DNA from: Candidatus Competibacteraceae bacterium | Lineage (GTDB): Bacteria > Pseudomonadota > Gammaproteobacteria > Competibacterales > Competibacteraceae | Direction: 5' to 3' | DNA length: 34,362 bases | NCBI GenBank assembly: GCA_016790045.1 | Contig: JAEUPW010000034.1 | Location: 1-34,362, forward strand | In this document: positions 1-8,357 of the stretch, one piece after another | How positions within the stretch are numbered: position 1 is the stretch's first letter | Layout: every line of letters starts with the position of its first letter | The notes under the pieces: model-generated | Database searches by the model: none | Told to the model about the DNA's origin: nothing | What the model saw: only the letters and a program-made list of their open reading frames with translations | Program-made: the position numbers and the translations under genes

Positions 1-1156
1 CGCCGACTGGTTCGCGCGCAAGGACCTGCAAGACAAGTTCAAGGCCAAATACGGCTACGAGCTGGGCGTGCCGCTGAACTGGTCGGCCTACGAAGACATC
101 GCCCAATTCTTCACCGACGACGTGAAGGAAATCGACGGCAAGAAAGTCTTCGGCCACATGGACTACGGCAAGAAAGACCCGTCGCTGGGCTGGCGCTTCA
201 CCGACGCTTGGCTGTCGATGGCCGGCACCGCCGACAAGGGTATCCCCAACGGCTTCCCGGTGGACGAGTGGGGCATCCGGGTAGCGGAAGATCGCTGCGC
301 GCCGGTCGGCGCATCGGTGGCGCGCGGCGGCGCGGCCAACTCGCCGGCGGCGGTGTACGCGCTCACCAAATATGTGGATTGGATGAAGAAATACGCGCCG
401 AAGGAAGCCACTGGCATGACCTTCGGTGAAGCCGGGCCAGTTCCCGCGCAAGGCCAGATTGCCCAGCAAATCTTCTGGTACACCGCCTTTACCGCCGATA
501 TGACCAAAGCGGGCCTACCGGTGGTCAACGCCGACGGCACCCCGAAATGGCGGATGGCCCCCGGCCCGAACGGCCCCTATTGGAAGGACGGGATGCAGAA
601 CGGCTATCAGGATGTCGGCTCGTGGACCTTCTTCAAGGATCAAGACCCGAACCGGACGGCGGCAGCCTGGCTCTACGCCCAGTTCGTGACCTCGAAGACC
701 GCCTCGCTGAAAAAGACCCTCGTCGGCCTGACCCCGATCCGCGAATCGGACATCCAATCGCAGGCCATGACCGATCTCGCGCCCAAACTCGGCGGACTGG
801 TGGAGTTCTACCGCAGCCCGGCCCGCGTCGCCTGGACGCCGACCGGCACCAACGTCCCCGACTATCCGAAGCTGGCGCAACTGTGGTGGAAAAACGTGGC
901 GCAAGCGGTGACCGGCGAGAAGACCCCGCAGGCGGCGATGGACAATTTGGCGGATGAAATGGATCAGGTGATGGCGCGGCTGGAGCGCGCCGGCATGGCG
1001 CGCTGCGCGCCCAAGCTCAACCCCAAGGGCGATCCGGCCAAATGGTTGAGCGACACCGGCGCGCCGTGGAAGAAGCTGGCGAACGAAAAGCCCAAGGGCG
1101 AAACGATCGCTTACGACACGCTGCTATCCGCCTGGAAGGCGGGCAAAGTGCGTTGA
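1..1156 (+). CDS. glpV: Glycerol-type ABC transporter substrate-binding protein, GlpV-like (5'-truncated)
   Basis: The reading frame is open from base 2 and enters from the left edge, so only the C-terminal 384 residues are present; relatives are roughly 570 residues long. It is a periplasmic family-1 solute-binding protein. Stretches such as GMTFGEAGPVPAQGQIAQQ, YQDVGSWTFF, FYRSPARVAWTPTGTNVPDY and NEKPKGETIAYD match, from memory, the GlpV subgroup of the rhizobial glycerol importer GlpSTPQV. That protein captures glycerol or a related polyol for an ATP-driven permease. The permease and ATPase genes would lie upstream, outside the window, and this is probably the last gene of that operon. 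The next gene is a convergent aquaporin. Family assignment to solute-binding proteins is firm; the glycerol substrate is inferred from similarity. Confidence 0.85.
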   Translation, partial: ADWFARKDLQDKFKAKYGYELGVPLNWSAYEDIAQFFTDDVKEIDGKKVFGHMDYGKKDPSLGWRFTDAWLSMAGTADKGIPNGFPVDEWGIRVAEDRCAPVGASVARGGAANSPAAVYALTKYVDWMKKYAPKEATGMTFGEAGPVPAQGQIAQQIFWYTAFTADMTKAGLPVVNADGTPKWRMAPGPNGPYWKDGMQNGYQDVGSWTFFKDQDPNRTAAAWLYAQFVTSKTASLKKTLVGLTPIRESDIQSQAMTDLAPKLGGLVEFYRSPARVAWTPTGTNVPDYPKLAQLWWKNVAQAVTGEKTPQAAMDNLADEMDQVMARLERAGMARCAPKLNPKGDPAKWLSDTGAPWKKLANEKPKGETIAYDTLLSAWKAGKVR

Positions 1157-1208
1157 TGCGGCGGTGCCGGCGGCTCTGGACGCGGCGGCAGGATCGCGCT
1201 CGCAGACG

Positions 1209-1235
1209 AAAAAAGGGCGTCCGTTCGGACGCCCT
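1209..1235 (-). terminator. Rho-independent terminator of aqpZ
   Basis: On the minus strand a 9-bp stem (AGGGCGTCC with GGACGCCCT, loop GAAC) at 1214-1235 is followed by six T residues (complement of 1209-1214). It lies 28 bases past the aqpZ stop. The plus strand has no T-run after the stem, so it mainly serves aqpZ. Confidence 0.8.
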
Positions 1236-1262
1236 GCTCAGGCGCTCCGGCCTCGTCCTCGA

Positions 1263-1985
1263 TCAGTCGTCGCGGTTATCGTCCGCCATCCAGCGGTAGA
1301 AGAAGCCGGCCAGCGCCGCGCCGATGATCGGCGCGATCCAGAACAGCCACAACTGCTGCAAAGCCCAGCCGCCGACGAAGATCGCCTGGCTGGTGCTGCG
1401 CGCCGGATTGACCGAGGTGTTGGTCACCGGAATGCTGATCAGATGGATCAACGTCAGGCACAGGCCGATGGCGATCGGCGCGAAACCGCCCGGAGCATTT
1501 TTGTGCGTGGAACCGAGGATGACGATCAAAAACATGAAAGTCATCACGATTTCGCAAATGAGCGCGGCGTTCATGCCGTACTTGCCGGGCGAGTGATCGT
1601 CGAAGCCGTTGGCCGCGAAGCCGCTGGCCACCAGATCGAAGCCCGGTTTGCCGGTGGCGATCATGTAGATGATCGCGGCGCCGGCGATGCCGCCCAGCAC
1701 TTGCGCGATGATATAGGGGACCAGATCGGCGGTCGGAAAACGCCCGCCCGCCCACAGACCTACCGACACGGCGGGATTCAAATGACAGCCGGAAATGTGG
1801 CCGATGGCGTAGGCCATGGTCAGCACGGTCAAGCCGAACGCCAGGGACACGCCCACCAAAGCGATGCCGAGCGGATAGTTGTTGGGGCCCACGAAAACAG
1901 CGGCCAGCACGGCGCTGCCGCAACCTCCCAAAACCAGCCAAAGGGTGCCGATGAACTCGGCGGCGAGACGATTCATAAGCGGCAT
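1263..1985 (-). CDS. aqpZ: Aquaporin Z (water channel)
   Basis: A 240-residue inner-membrane channel of the MIP family with six predicted helices. Both NPA boxes are present (residues 70-72 and 193-195). The selectivity-filter residues F50, H181, T190 and R196 correspond to F43, H174, T183 and R189 of E. coli AqpZ. The His in helix 5 marks a water-selective pore; GlpF-type glycerol facilitators have Gly there. Long stretches such as [20 protein letters not shown] are nearly AqpZ-identical. The start is the ATG at 1985, preceded by GGGAGGA at about 9 bases; a longer start at 2006 lacks such a site. It is convergent with the GlpV-like gene and ends in its own terminator. Confidence 0.95.
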   Translation of the reverse strand: MPLMNRLAAEFIGTLWLVLGGCGSAVLAAVFVGPNNYPLGIALVGVSLAFGLTVLTMAYAIGHISGCHLNPAVSVGLWAGGRFPTADLVPYIIAQVLGGIAGAAIIYMIATGKPGFDLVASGFAANGFDDHSPGKYGMNAALICEIVMTFMFLIVILGSTHKNAPGGFAPIAIGLCLTLIHLISIPVTNTSVNPARSTSQAIFVGGWALQQLWLFWIAPIIGAALAGFFYRWMADDNRDD

Positions 1986-2170
1986 GCTGAAAGTCCTCCC
2001 AAACATGAGCGAATCAATTTAAAGTTCATCCCGCTCGCGCCCTTGCCGAGCGCTCCGGCGCCGTTGCTGTTAAAAGGCGCGAGGACCCACTACAGTGGTA
2101 GCGGGCGGAATCCGCCGAGCCAGGCCCGGCCGCGCGAGAGGATAGCAGGCCAGGATGCATAAACCCAGTC

Positions 2171-2176
2171 TATAAT
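2171..2176 (+). promoter_or_regulatory. Putative -10 box for the EF-hand protein gene
   Basis: A perfect TATAAT lies 33 bases before the chosen start codon. No good -35 hexamer sits 16-18 bases upstream (GGCCAG at 17), so this may be a weak or activator-dependent promoter. Confidence 0.35.
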
Positions 2177-2208
2177 ATCGACGCTTATACAATATGAAGG
2201 AATTTCGT

Positions 2209-4572
2209 ATGGCGAATAGCCCCAAGTCTGTATCAATTAATGAACACAAATGGCGTTTTTTTCGTTCGGGCGGATTCGATCAGGTCCGTTTAGAAAGTTC
2301 GGCCGATTTAAGATCACTGGAACAGCTCGACCCCAAACTGTGGGCGACCCTCAGTTGTCCGACCAGCGGGCTGGAGTTCGACGACAAAACGCTCGAGCTG
2401 ATCGACAGCGACGGCGACGGGCGGATTCGCGTGCCGGAGATCGTCGAAGCGGTGAATTGGGCGACCTCGGTCTTAAAAAATCCCGAGGAAATGACCAAGA
2501 ACGCGGAAACGTTGCCGTTGGACGCGATCGACGACAGCACGCCGGAAGGCCTGGAAGTGCTGATCTCGGCCAAGCAGATTCTGGCCCATCTCGGCAAGCC
2601 CGATGAAACGGTGATCGGCGTCGAGGATACGGCGGACACCGCCAGCATATTCGCCGACACCCAATTCAATCCCGATGGCGTTCTGACCGCCGACATCATC
2701 GAAGACGAAGAAATAAAAGGCGCGGTCGAGGACATCCTCGCCAGCGTGGGCGCGGTCGAGGACGACAAGGGCGTGCTCAGCCTGAACGAGGAACAGATCG
2801 ACCAGTTTTTCACCGAGGCGCAAGCCTATTCCGACTGGTGGCAAGAAACGGAGCGGGACGCCGCCAACCTGCTGCCGTTCGGCGAAAAAACCGAAGCCGC
2901 GACCGCCGCCTTCGACGCCGTCAAGGACAAGATCGACGACTATTTCACCCGGTGCCGGTTGGCGGCGTTCGACTCGCGCGCGGCCGAACCGCTGAATCCG
3001 GCCTTGACCGAATACGAATCCTTCGCCGGCAAAAACCTGTCGGCGACCACCGAGGAAGTCGCCGCCCTGCCGCTGGCGAAAATCGAGGCGGGCAAGCCGC
3101 TGCCGCTGGAATCGGGCCTCAATCCGGCCTGGAGCGGGGCGATGGCGGATTTCCGCGCGAAGATCATGCCGCCGGGATTCAACGAAAAGACCAGCATCAG
3201 CGCCCAGGAATGGGAAGCTCTGTGCGCGCGCTTCGCCGCTCACAAGAAATGGCTGAGCAACAAGAAAGGCGCGTCGGTCGAGGGCTTGGGCCTCACTCGG
3301 GTCCGCACGCTGATCAACGGCGGCTACAAGGACAAGCTGAAGGGATTGATCGAAAATTACAAGGCGCTGGCGGCCGAGATGGAGGCCGTCACCAACGTCG
3401 ACCGGCTGGTCCGCTACTACCGCAACCTGTTCCGGCTGCTCAATAACTTCGTTTCCTTCCGCGACTTCTACACGCCCGGCTACACCGCGATTTTTCAGGC
3501 CGGCACGCTGTTTATCGACGGCCGCAGTTGCGATCTGTGCCTGCGGATCGACGATATGGCCAAGCACGCCGAAATGGCCAACCTGAGCGGCATGTATCTG
3601 GCGTACTGCGAATGCCGGCGGCGGGGCGGCACCGATACCATGACCATCGCCGCCGCCTTCACCAACGGCGATTCCGACAATCTGATGGTCGGGCGCAACG
3701 GCGTGTTTTTCGACCGGCGCGGCCGCGACTGGGACGCCACCATCGTCAAGATCATCGAGCACCCGATCAGCGTCCGACAAGCGTTTTGGTATCCTTACAA
3801 GCGCATCGGCCGGATGATCGGCGAGCAGATCGAGAAGATGGCGGCGGCGCGCGACAAGGCGGCGGCCGACAAGGCGGCGGCGGGCGTCACGGCGGCGGCG
3901 GCGAACGCCGAAGCCGGCAAGGCGCCGGCAGCGCCGTTCGATGTCGGCAAATTCGCCGGTATCTTCGCCGCCATCGGTTTGGCCGTCGGCGCGATCGGCA
4001 CCGCCCTCGCGTCGGTGCTGACCGGCTTTATGGGGCTGAAGCTCTGGCAAATGCCGCTCGCCATCATAGGCATCATGCTGGTGATTTCCGGCCCGTCCAT
4101 GGTGATTGCCTTCCTCAAGCTGCGCAAGCGCAACCTCGCGCCACTGCTCGACGGCAACGGTTGGGCGGTCAATACCCGCGCCACGGTGAATATTCCGTTC
4201 GGGACTTCGCTGACGCGGGTGGCCGCGCTACCGCCGGGCGCTCAACGCTCGTTCAAAGATCCGTTCGAGGAAAAGAAACAGCCCTGGAAGACGTACGTGT
4301 TCCTGTTGGCCTTGCTGGTCGCCGCCGGTTATTTGTGGCAAAAGGGTTATTTGCGCGAGTGGTGGGCTCAATGGGCCGCCAGGAGCACCGCCGAGGTCGA
4401 AAGCGCCGCCAAGCCAGCCGCGCCGGCACCCGCCGCGCCAGCCCCGGCACCCGCCGCTCCCGCTCCCGCGCCGGCACCCGCTCCCGCGCCGGCACCCGCT
4501 GCTGCGCCTGCGCCTGCCGCCGCTCCAGCCCCGGCACCTGCACCCGCACCCGCACCCGCACCCAAAAAGTAG
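2209..4572 (+). CDS. Large EF-hand membrane protein with Ala-Pro C-terminal tail, function unknown
   Basis: A 787-residue protein that I do not recognise as a named family. Residues 66-77 (DSDGDGRIRVPE) form a textbook EF-hand loop with D1, D3, D5, G6, I8 and E12, so calcium binding is likely. Residues 80-570 are a long soluble region without familiar enzymatic motifs; its second half holds a conserved-looking Cys/Trp-containing stretch (SCDLCLRIDDMAKHAEM, then YLAYCECRRRGG). Predicted helices lie at about 582-606, 613-637 and 695-710, followed by an Ala-Pro tail from about 735 to the end. The basic KLRKRN after helix 2 suggests a cytoplasmic N-terminus and a periplasmic tail. The start at 2209 is chosen because GAAGGA lies 7 bases before it; an in-frame ATG at 2194 lacks a site. 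The gene appears monocistronic. Confidence 0.85.
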   Translation: MANSPKSVSINEHKWRFFRSGGFDQVRLESSADLRSLEQLDPKLWATLSCPTSGLEFDDKTLELIDSDGDGRIRVPEIVEAVNWATSVLKNPEEMTKNAETLPLDAIDDSTPEGLEVLISAKQILAHLGKPDETVIGVEDTADTASIFADTQFNPDGVLTADIIEDEEIKGAVEDILASVGAVEDDKGVLSLNEEQIDQFFTEAQAYSDWWQETERDAANLLPFGEKTEAATAAFDAVKDKIDDYFTRCRLAAFDSRAAEPLNPALTEYESFAGKNLSATTEEVAALPLAKIEAGKPLPLESGLNPAWSGAMADFRAKIMPPGFNEKTSISAQEWEALCARFAAHKKWLSNKKGASVEGLGLTRVRTLINGGYKDKLKGLIENYKALAAEMEAVTNVDRLVRYYRNLFRLLNNFVSFRDFYTPGYTAIFQAGTLFIDGRSCDLCLRIDDMAKHAEMANLSGMYLAYCECRRRGGTDTMTIAAAFTNGDSDNLMVGRNGVFFDRRGRDWDATIVKIIEHPISVRQAFWYPYKRIGRMIGEQIEKMAAARDKAAADKAAAGVTAAAANAEAGKAPAAPFDVGKFAGIFAAIGLAVGAIGTALASVLTGFMGLKLWQMPLAIIGIMLVISGPSMVIAFLKLRKRNLAPLLDGNGWAVNTRATVNIPFGTSLTRVAALPPGAQRSFKDPFEEKKQPWKTYVFLLALLVAAGYLWQKGYLREWWAQWAARSTAEVESAAKPAAPAPAAPAPAPAAPAPAPAPAPAPAPAAAPAPAAAPAPAPAPAPAPAPKK
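4412..4566 (+). repeat. Low-complexity Ala-Pro coding repeat
   Basis: Imperfect tandem units built on GCGCCGGCACCCGC and GCACCC encode alternating Ala and Pro at the C-terminus of the EF-hand protein. The array is prone to length change by slippage. The peptide resembles the rigid spacers of TonB-like proteins. Confidence 0.8.
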
Positions 4573-4611
4573 CGGCTGGCGAGCGTGATCCACAGTAGAG
4601 CCTGAGCTGGA

Positions 4612-4639
4612 TGAGCGCGGCGGTGAAACGCCGCGCTCA
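4612..4639. terminator. Hairpin between convergent genes, possible bidirectional terminator
   Basis: A perfect 11-bp inverted repeat (TGAGCGCGGCG with CGCCGCGCTCA) has a 6-base loop and lies between the convergent EF-hand and histidine kinase genes. Neither side has a T-run, so it may only slow polymerase or protect RNA ends. Confidence 0.4.
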
Positions 4640-4688
4640 ACAGCGCAATAATGCGCCTGCTCGCGAGCGGGATCGCGCAATCGAGCGA

Positions 4689-7223
4689 TCAGCGGCCCAA
4701 TAGCAGGCGTATTTTTTTGCCCAAATCGGCCTTGCGGTAGGGCTTGAGCAACACGTCCACGCCCTCGACCTGATGGCCGTCGCCGATCAAGGCATGTTCG
4801 GTATAGCCCGAGGTGTATAAAACCGGCAAATGCGGGTAGCGGCGCTGGGCTTCGCCGGCCAGTTTGACGCCGTCCATCTGGCCCGGCATCACGATATCGG
4901 TGAACAGCAACGCGATGTCGGGCGCGGTTTCCAGGATTTCCAGGGCGGTGGCCGCATCGGCCGCCTGCACCGTTTGATAGCCCAGCCCGCGCAAGGCGTT
5001 GACCGCGAACAAGCGGACCTCGGCGTCGTCTTCGACCACCAGGATCGTTTCGCCCTGACCCTGAAGCGAGCCATCGACGGCGTGCGGTTCGGCCGTTGGC
5101 GGCGCCGGCGTTTTGGCCATGGGCAGATAGAGCCGGATTTGAGTGCCCTGGTCGGGCTGGCTTTGGATGACGATGTGACCGCCGGATTGTTTGACCAGCC
5201 CGTAGACCATGCTGAGGCCCAGCCCGCTGCCTTTGCCGGTTTCCTTGGTGGTGAAGAACGGCTCGAAAGCGCGCTCCAGCACTTGAGGCGTCATCCCCAG
5301 GCCGGTGTCGCCGACCACCAGCGTGACATAGCGGCCGGGTTGCATGTCGGCCTGTTGGATCGCGTAATCCTCCTCGATGAGCGCATCGGCGGTTTTCAGA
5401 GTGAGCTCTCCGCCGCGCGGCATGGCGTCGCGCGCGTTGATCACCAGATTCAGCAGCGCGCTCTCCAACTGATCCGGATCGACCAGCGTCAGCGGCAGAT
5501 CGTCGGCGAGCGCGGTGCGGATTTGGATGGTGGCCCCGAGCGTGCGCCGCATCATCTCCAGCATCCCGCACACCAGTTTGTTCAAATCGGTCGGTTGCGC
5601 CAGCAGCGGTTGATGGCGCGAAAACGCCAGCAGGCGACGGGTGAGATGGGTGCCGCGATCCACGGCTTTCAGCGCTTGTTGCGCCAGTTCGTGCAGCCGG
5701 GGCTGAGCGGTTAGCTGCTCGTGCAACAATTCCAGATTGCCCATGATCACGGCCAGCAGATTGTTGAAATCGTGGGCGATGCCGCCGGTCAACTGGCCGA
5801 TGGCCTGCATTTTCTGCGCTTGCCGCAACTGGGCTTCGCCCGATTTGCGCTTGGTGATGTCGTGCGCCACCACGATGGCGGCGGCCTTGGCGTCGAATTT
5901 GACATCCAGGGGCGCGGTCCGGGATTCGAACCAGCGCAAGCCGGACGCGGTTTGCAATTCGTATTCCGCGATTTGAATTTGTTGGGTGGCGATGGCGCGC
6001 CGGATGATGTCGTGAAAAAATGCCGCCCTTTCCGGTGAATGCACCTCGCCCAGCAGGCGATCCCGGATCGGGGTGAAGCCGATGGCGGCTTGTTTGGATT
6101 CCGCGCTCGCTGCGTGCTGAGAGGGGCCTTCCGGTGCGTTCGGCGGACCGGAAAGCGGCTCGCGCGGCGACGTGAAGTTCGCGCCGCCGCGCGTTCGGCC
6201 CGCCGCCAGAATCTCGCGATAGCGGCCGTCTTCATCGACCACGAACACCAGATCGGGAATGGCGCGGGTCATCGCGCGCAGCCGCGCCTCGCTTTCGCGC
6301 AGGGCGGTTTCGGTCCGGTTGCGCACGCCGATTTCATAGGTGAGCACCTGATTGAGCGTCGCCAGATCGGTGGTGCGCTCGATGACCCGCTGCTCCAGCA
6401 AGATATTGGCGTCGCGCAGCTTTTCCTGAGTGCGCTGCAACGACGCCCGCAGACCGTTAAACGAGCGGGCGAGTTCGCCGATCTCGTCGCCAGAGACCGG
6501 AATGTCGGCGCGCAGAGTCCCCGCCGCGAGCTGCCGGGTGGCCTCGACCAGCGAGGCGATGCGCTGGCCGATGGCGGCGGCGCGTTTTTTGGAGAGGACA
6601 TACGCGGCCACCATCATCGCCCCGACGATCAAGACCAGCGTCCAGACGGTGATGGCGCTCGCCTGGTGCGCCGCTGACAGCGTCGCTTCCAGGTGGGCGC
6701 GGGTTTGTCCGGCCAGCGCGTTGGTCAGCGCGATGATCCGGCCGGCCAGCGGGTGAATCTCGCTCGCGATGCTTTGCAGCGCGCGGTTTCGATCAAGGAG
6801 GCGGGCCTTGTCTTGAACCCGTTCCTGCGCGGCTTTCAAATCGGCGAGCAAAGATTCAAGCTCGGCGATCCGCTCGGGGGTGCAATGCCCGCCGGTCAGG
6901 CGCGGACAGGTTTTCAGCAATTCCACGGCCGGCCGGATTTCGTCTTGCCAGGCGGCGCGCCAGCCGACGAGCAGCATCGGCTCGCCGAGATTGGCCCAAG
7001 CGTACAGGCTGCTGAGCGAGTTGCTGACCCCGCTGACCAACTGCACGGAAGCTTGCGCGAGCGGGCCGTTTTCCTCGGCCAACACCACGATCCTGCCGCG
7101 CAGATCGTAGGTGGCGATCGAGGCGACGCCGAGCATCCCCAAAGCCATCAACACCACCGACAGATGCGACAACAAAAACTGGCGGATCAACGAAGGACTT
7201 TGTTTGACGGGTCGAACAGGCAC
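4689..7223 (-). CDS. Hybrid sensor histidine kinase (HAMP-PAS-HisKA-HATPase-REC)
   Basis: Membrane sensor kinase of 844 residues counted from a GTG at 7223. Order: helix at about 16-38, periplasmic region with a Cys pair, helix at about 188-210, HAMP, coiled coil, PAS from about 308, HisKA with the phospho-acceptor in GGIAHDFNNLL (H484), HATPase (NARDAMPRGG; GDTGLGM; GKGSGLGLSMVYG) and a C-terminal receiver (VVEDDAE; phosphorylated D776 in FTDIVMPG; TSGYT; KPYR). The HisKA/HATPase type is that of hybrid kinases with an HDFNN box. The start is uncertain. The frame stays open to a TTG at 7385 that overlaps the stop of the upstream regulator, but those extra 54 residues are Arg-rich and unlike a sensor N-terminus, and GGGGA lies 7 bases before the GTG. 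The signal is unknown. Confidence 0.9.
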   Translation of the reverse strand: MPVRPVKQSPSLIRQFLLSHLSVVLMALGMLGVASIATYDLRGRIVVLAEENGPLAQASVQLVSGVSNSLSSLYAWANLGEPMLLVGWRAAWQDEIRPAVELLKTCPRLTGGHCTPERIAELESLLADLKAAQERVQDKARLLDRNRALQSIASEIHPLAGRIIALTNALAGQTRAHLEATLSAAHQASAITVWTLVLIVGAMMVAAYVLSKKRAAAIGQRIASLVEATRQLAAGTLRADIPVSGDEIGELARSFNGLRASLQRTQEKLRDANILLEQRVIERTTDLATLNQVLTYEIGVRNRTETALRESEARLRAMTRAIPDLVFVVDEDGRYREILAAGRTRGGANFTSPREPLSGPPNAPEGPSQHAASAESKQAAIGFTPIRDRLLGEVHSPERAAFFHDIIRRAIATQQIQIAEYELQTASGLRWFESRTAPLDVKFDAKAAAIVVAHDITKRKSGEAQLRQAQKMQAIGQLTGGIAHDFNNLLAVIMGNLELLHEQLTAQPRLHELAQQALKAVDRGTHLTRRLLAFSRHQPLLAQPTDLNKLVCGMLEMMRRTLGATIQIRTALADDLPLTLVDPDQLESALLNLVINARDAMPRGGELTLKTADALIEEDYAIQQADMQPGRYVTLVVGDTGLGMTPQVLERAFEPFFTTKETGKGSGLGLSMVYGLVKQSGGHIVIQSQPDQGTQIRLYLPMAKTPAPPTAEPHAVDGSLQGQGETILVVEDDAEVRLFAVNALRGLGYQTVQAADAATALEILETAPDIALLFTDIVMPGQMDGVKLAGEAQRRYPHLPVLYTSGYTEHALIGDGHQVEGVDVLLKPYRKADLGKKIRLLLGR

Positions 7224-7381
7224 TGTGGTCCCCGCGAGTAGGTTCAGTCCCGAAAGTTTAGGAATGTGGCGGCGAGAAGCCAGGCGAATCGCGGCGAGCG
7301 GAGTGAAGGTTTCCCGGTGCGTCGGCGCGCGGCATGGGCGCGGAAAGGCGAAGCGCCGGCGGCGTTCCGGCCGCTCGCGCT

Positions 7382-7750
7382 TCAACCGCCGAGGGCGGCG
7401 CGAAGCCGGGCCAGCGCGACGGGTTTGACCATGATGGTGACTTTCTTTAGCCCTTTGAATTCGGCCAGGATTTTGGCCTCTCGCGCGTAATCGGGATTGA
7501 AGCCGGTGGTGATGATCAGCTCGGCGGTATAACCCTGCGCCAGCAGCCAGAGCAGCAGCTCGTTACCGTCGATATCGGGGATCACCATGTCGAGGATGAT
7601 CAGAGTGGGCTGGAACCCGGCGTAGCTTTTCTGAAAATCCACGCCGTTGGTGGTCGCCCGAACCTCGTAGCCGAGGTCTGTGGCGACCCGGCGGATGAAA
7701 TCGCCGAAATCGGCCTCATCGTCCACAATCAGCAGGCGTTTGTCGCTCAT
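7382..7750 (-). CDS. Single-domain response regulator (CheY-like)
   Basis: A receiver domain alone, 122 residues. The acidic pocket is D10/D11, the phospho-acceptor D54 (ILDMVIPD), the switch Thr T81 or T82 (IITTGF) and the invariant Lys K109 (MVKP). With no DNA-binding domain, it must act on a partner protein or serve as a phosphate relay. It precedes the hybrid kinase on the same strand, with about 160 bases between it and the kinase start chosen here, so the two probably form one signalling unit. ATG 7750 (MSDKRLLIVDDE) is the natural start; the frame is open further upstream, but that sequence is not receiver-like. No strong ribosome site is visible. Confidence 0.85.
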   Translation of the reverse strand: MSDKRLLIVDDEADFGDFIRRVATDLGYEVRATTNGVDFQKSYAGFQPTLIILDMVIPDIDGNELLLWLLAQGYTAELIITTGFNPDYAREAKILAEFKGLKKVTIMVKPVALARLRAALGG

Positions 7751-7984
7751 CGGTAGAGGGCCCCCAAGTGAAGGGTCGTTCGCGCTTCTCGGATCGCTGG
7801 CCACTTCGATGATGCGTTGCATCATCGGCAAGTTTGACAGGCCGACTTTGCCAATGCCCGATCGGCCGAACGGCATCAAACTGTTGGCAAAATAGAGCTG
7901 GAGGCCAACCCCTTGGCGCCAGTTTAGCATCGGCGCAAGCCGGAGCTGAACGATTTTGGTTCCGGCGCGGTTGGGGTGACGCAG

Positions 7985-8014
7985 TTGACGGTATCGGTGA
8001 TCGGGCGTTAGCAT
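7985..8014 (+). promoter_or_regulatory. Putative sigma-70 promoter of the cbiMNQO operon
   Basis: TTGACG (7985-7990), an 18-base spacer, then TAGCAT (8009-8014). The predicted transcript start near 8021 falls just before the cobalamin aptamer, as expected for a riboswitch leader. Confidence 0.55.
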
Positions 8015-8029
8015 CCGTCGATCCGCTAT

Positions 8030-8225
8030 GGGTTCCCGGAGAAGGCCGCAAGGCCGGAGGGATGCAAAAGGGAATCTGGTGCCGCGGCCGTCCGGCCGTT
8101 CATTCCAGAGCTGCCCCCGCAACTGTAAACAGCGAGTCGCGCCCCCCGCGCGCCACTGGCCGCAAGGCTGGGAAGGCTGGGCGAGCGACGAGGACCTGTG
8201 AGCCAGGAGACCTGCCGATAGCGGT
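8030..8225 (+). promoter_or_regulatory. Cobalamin (adenosylcobalamin-type) riboswitch
   Basis: The hallmark elements occur in order: GGGAATCTGGTG (about 8080), GCTGCCCCCGCAACTGTAA (8111-8129), CCACTG followed by GGGAAGGC, GACGAGGACCTG, and the B12 box AGCCAGGAGACCTGCC at 8201-8216. These match the conserved core of the cobalamin riboswitch family. It precedes the cobalt importer cbiMNQO, so adequate cobalamin should reduce cobalt uptake. The outer limits are estimated from the flanking P1 pairing. Confidence 0.95.
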
Positions 8226-8317
8226 CAGTTGGCTTCCGGGCGGGGTGTTCCGGGGTTGCGAACCGTCTCCGGCTGGCGCCATCGCCGAGCTTGCGGCCGC
8301 GAGCGTTGTTCGAGACG

Positions 8318-8352
8318 ACCTCCCCGATGCTTTGCCCTTCACGCGGAGAGGT
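8318..8352 (+). promoter_or_regulatory. Candidate riboswitch expression platform (ribosome-site-sequestering hairpin)
   Basis: ACCTCCCCG (8318-8326) pairs with CGGAGAGGT (8344-8352) with one mismatch, and the right arm contains the GGAGAGG ribosome-binding site of cbiM. No T-run terminator is visible between aptamer and start codon, which favours control of translation initiation. This is inferred from pairing by eye only. Confidence 0.4.
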
Positions 8353-8357
8353 TTGTC

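Noticed and set aside
2473..4050. Long open frame on the minus strand opposite the EF-hand protein gene (525 codons)
   Set aside because: It is antisense to a gene with clear motifs. Its translation is Arg/Val/Gln-rich without domain motifs, as expected from a GC-rich shadow frame.
4412..4566. CRISPR-like or tandem-repeat array
   Set aside because: The periodic sequence is in-frame Ala-Pro coding DNA with irregular short units and no spacers.
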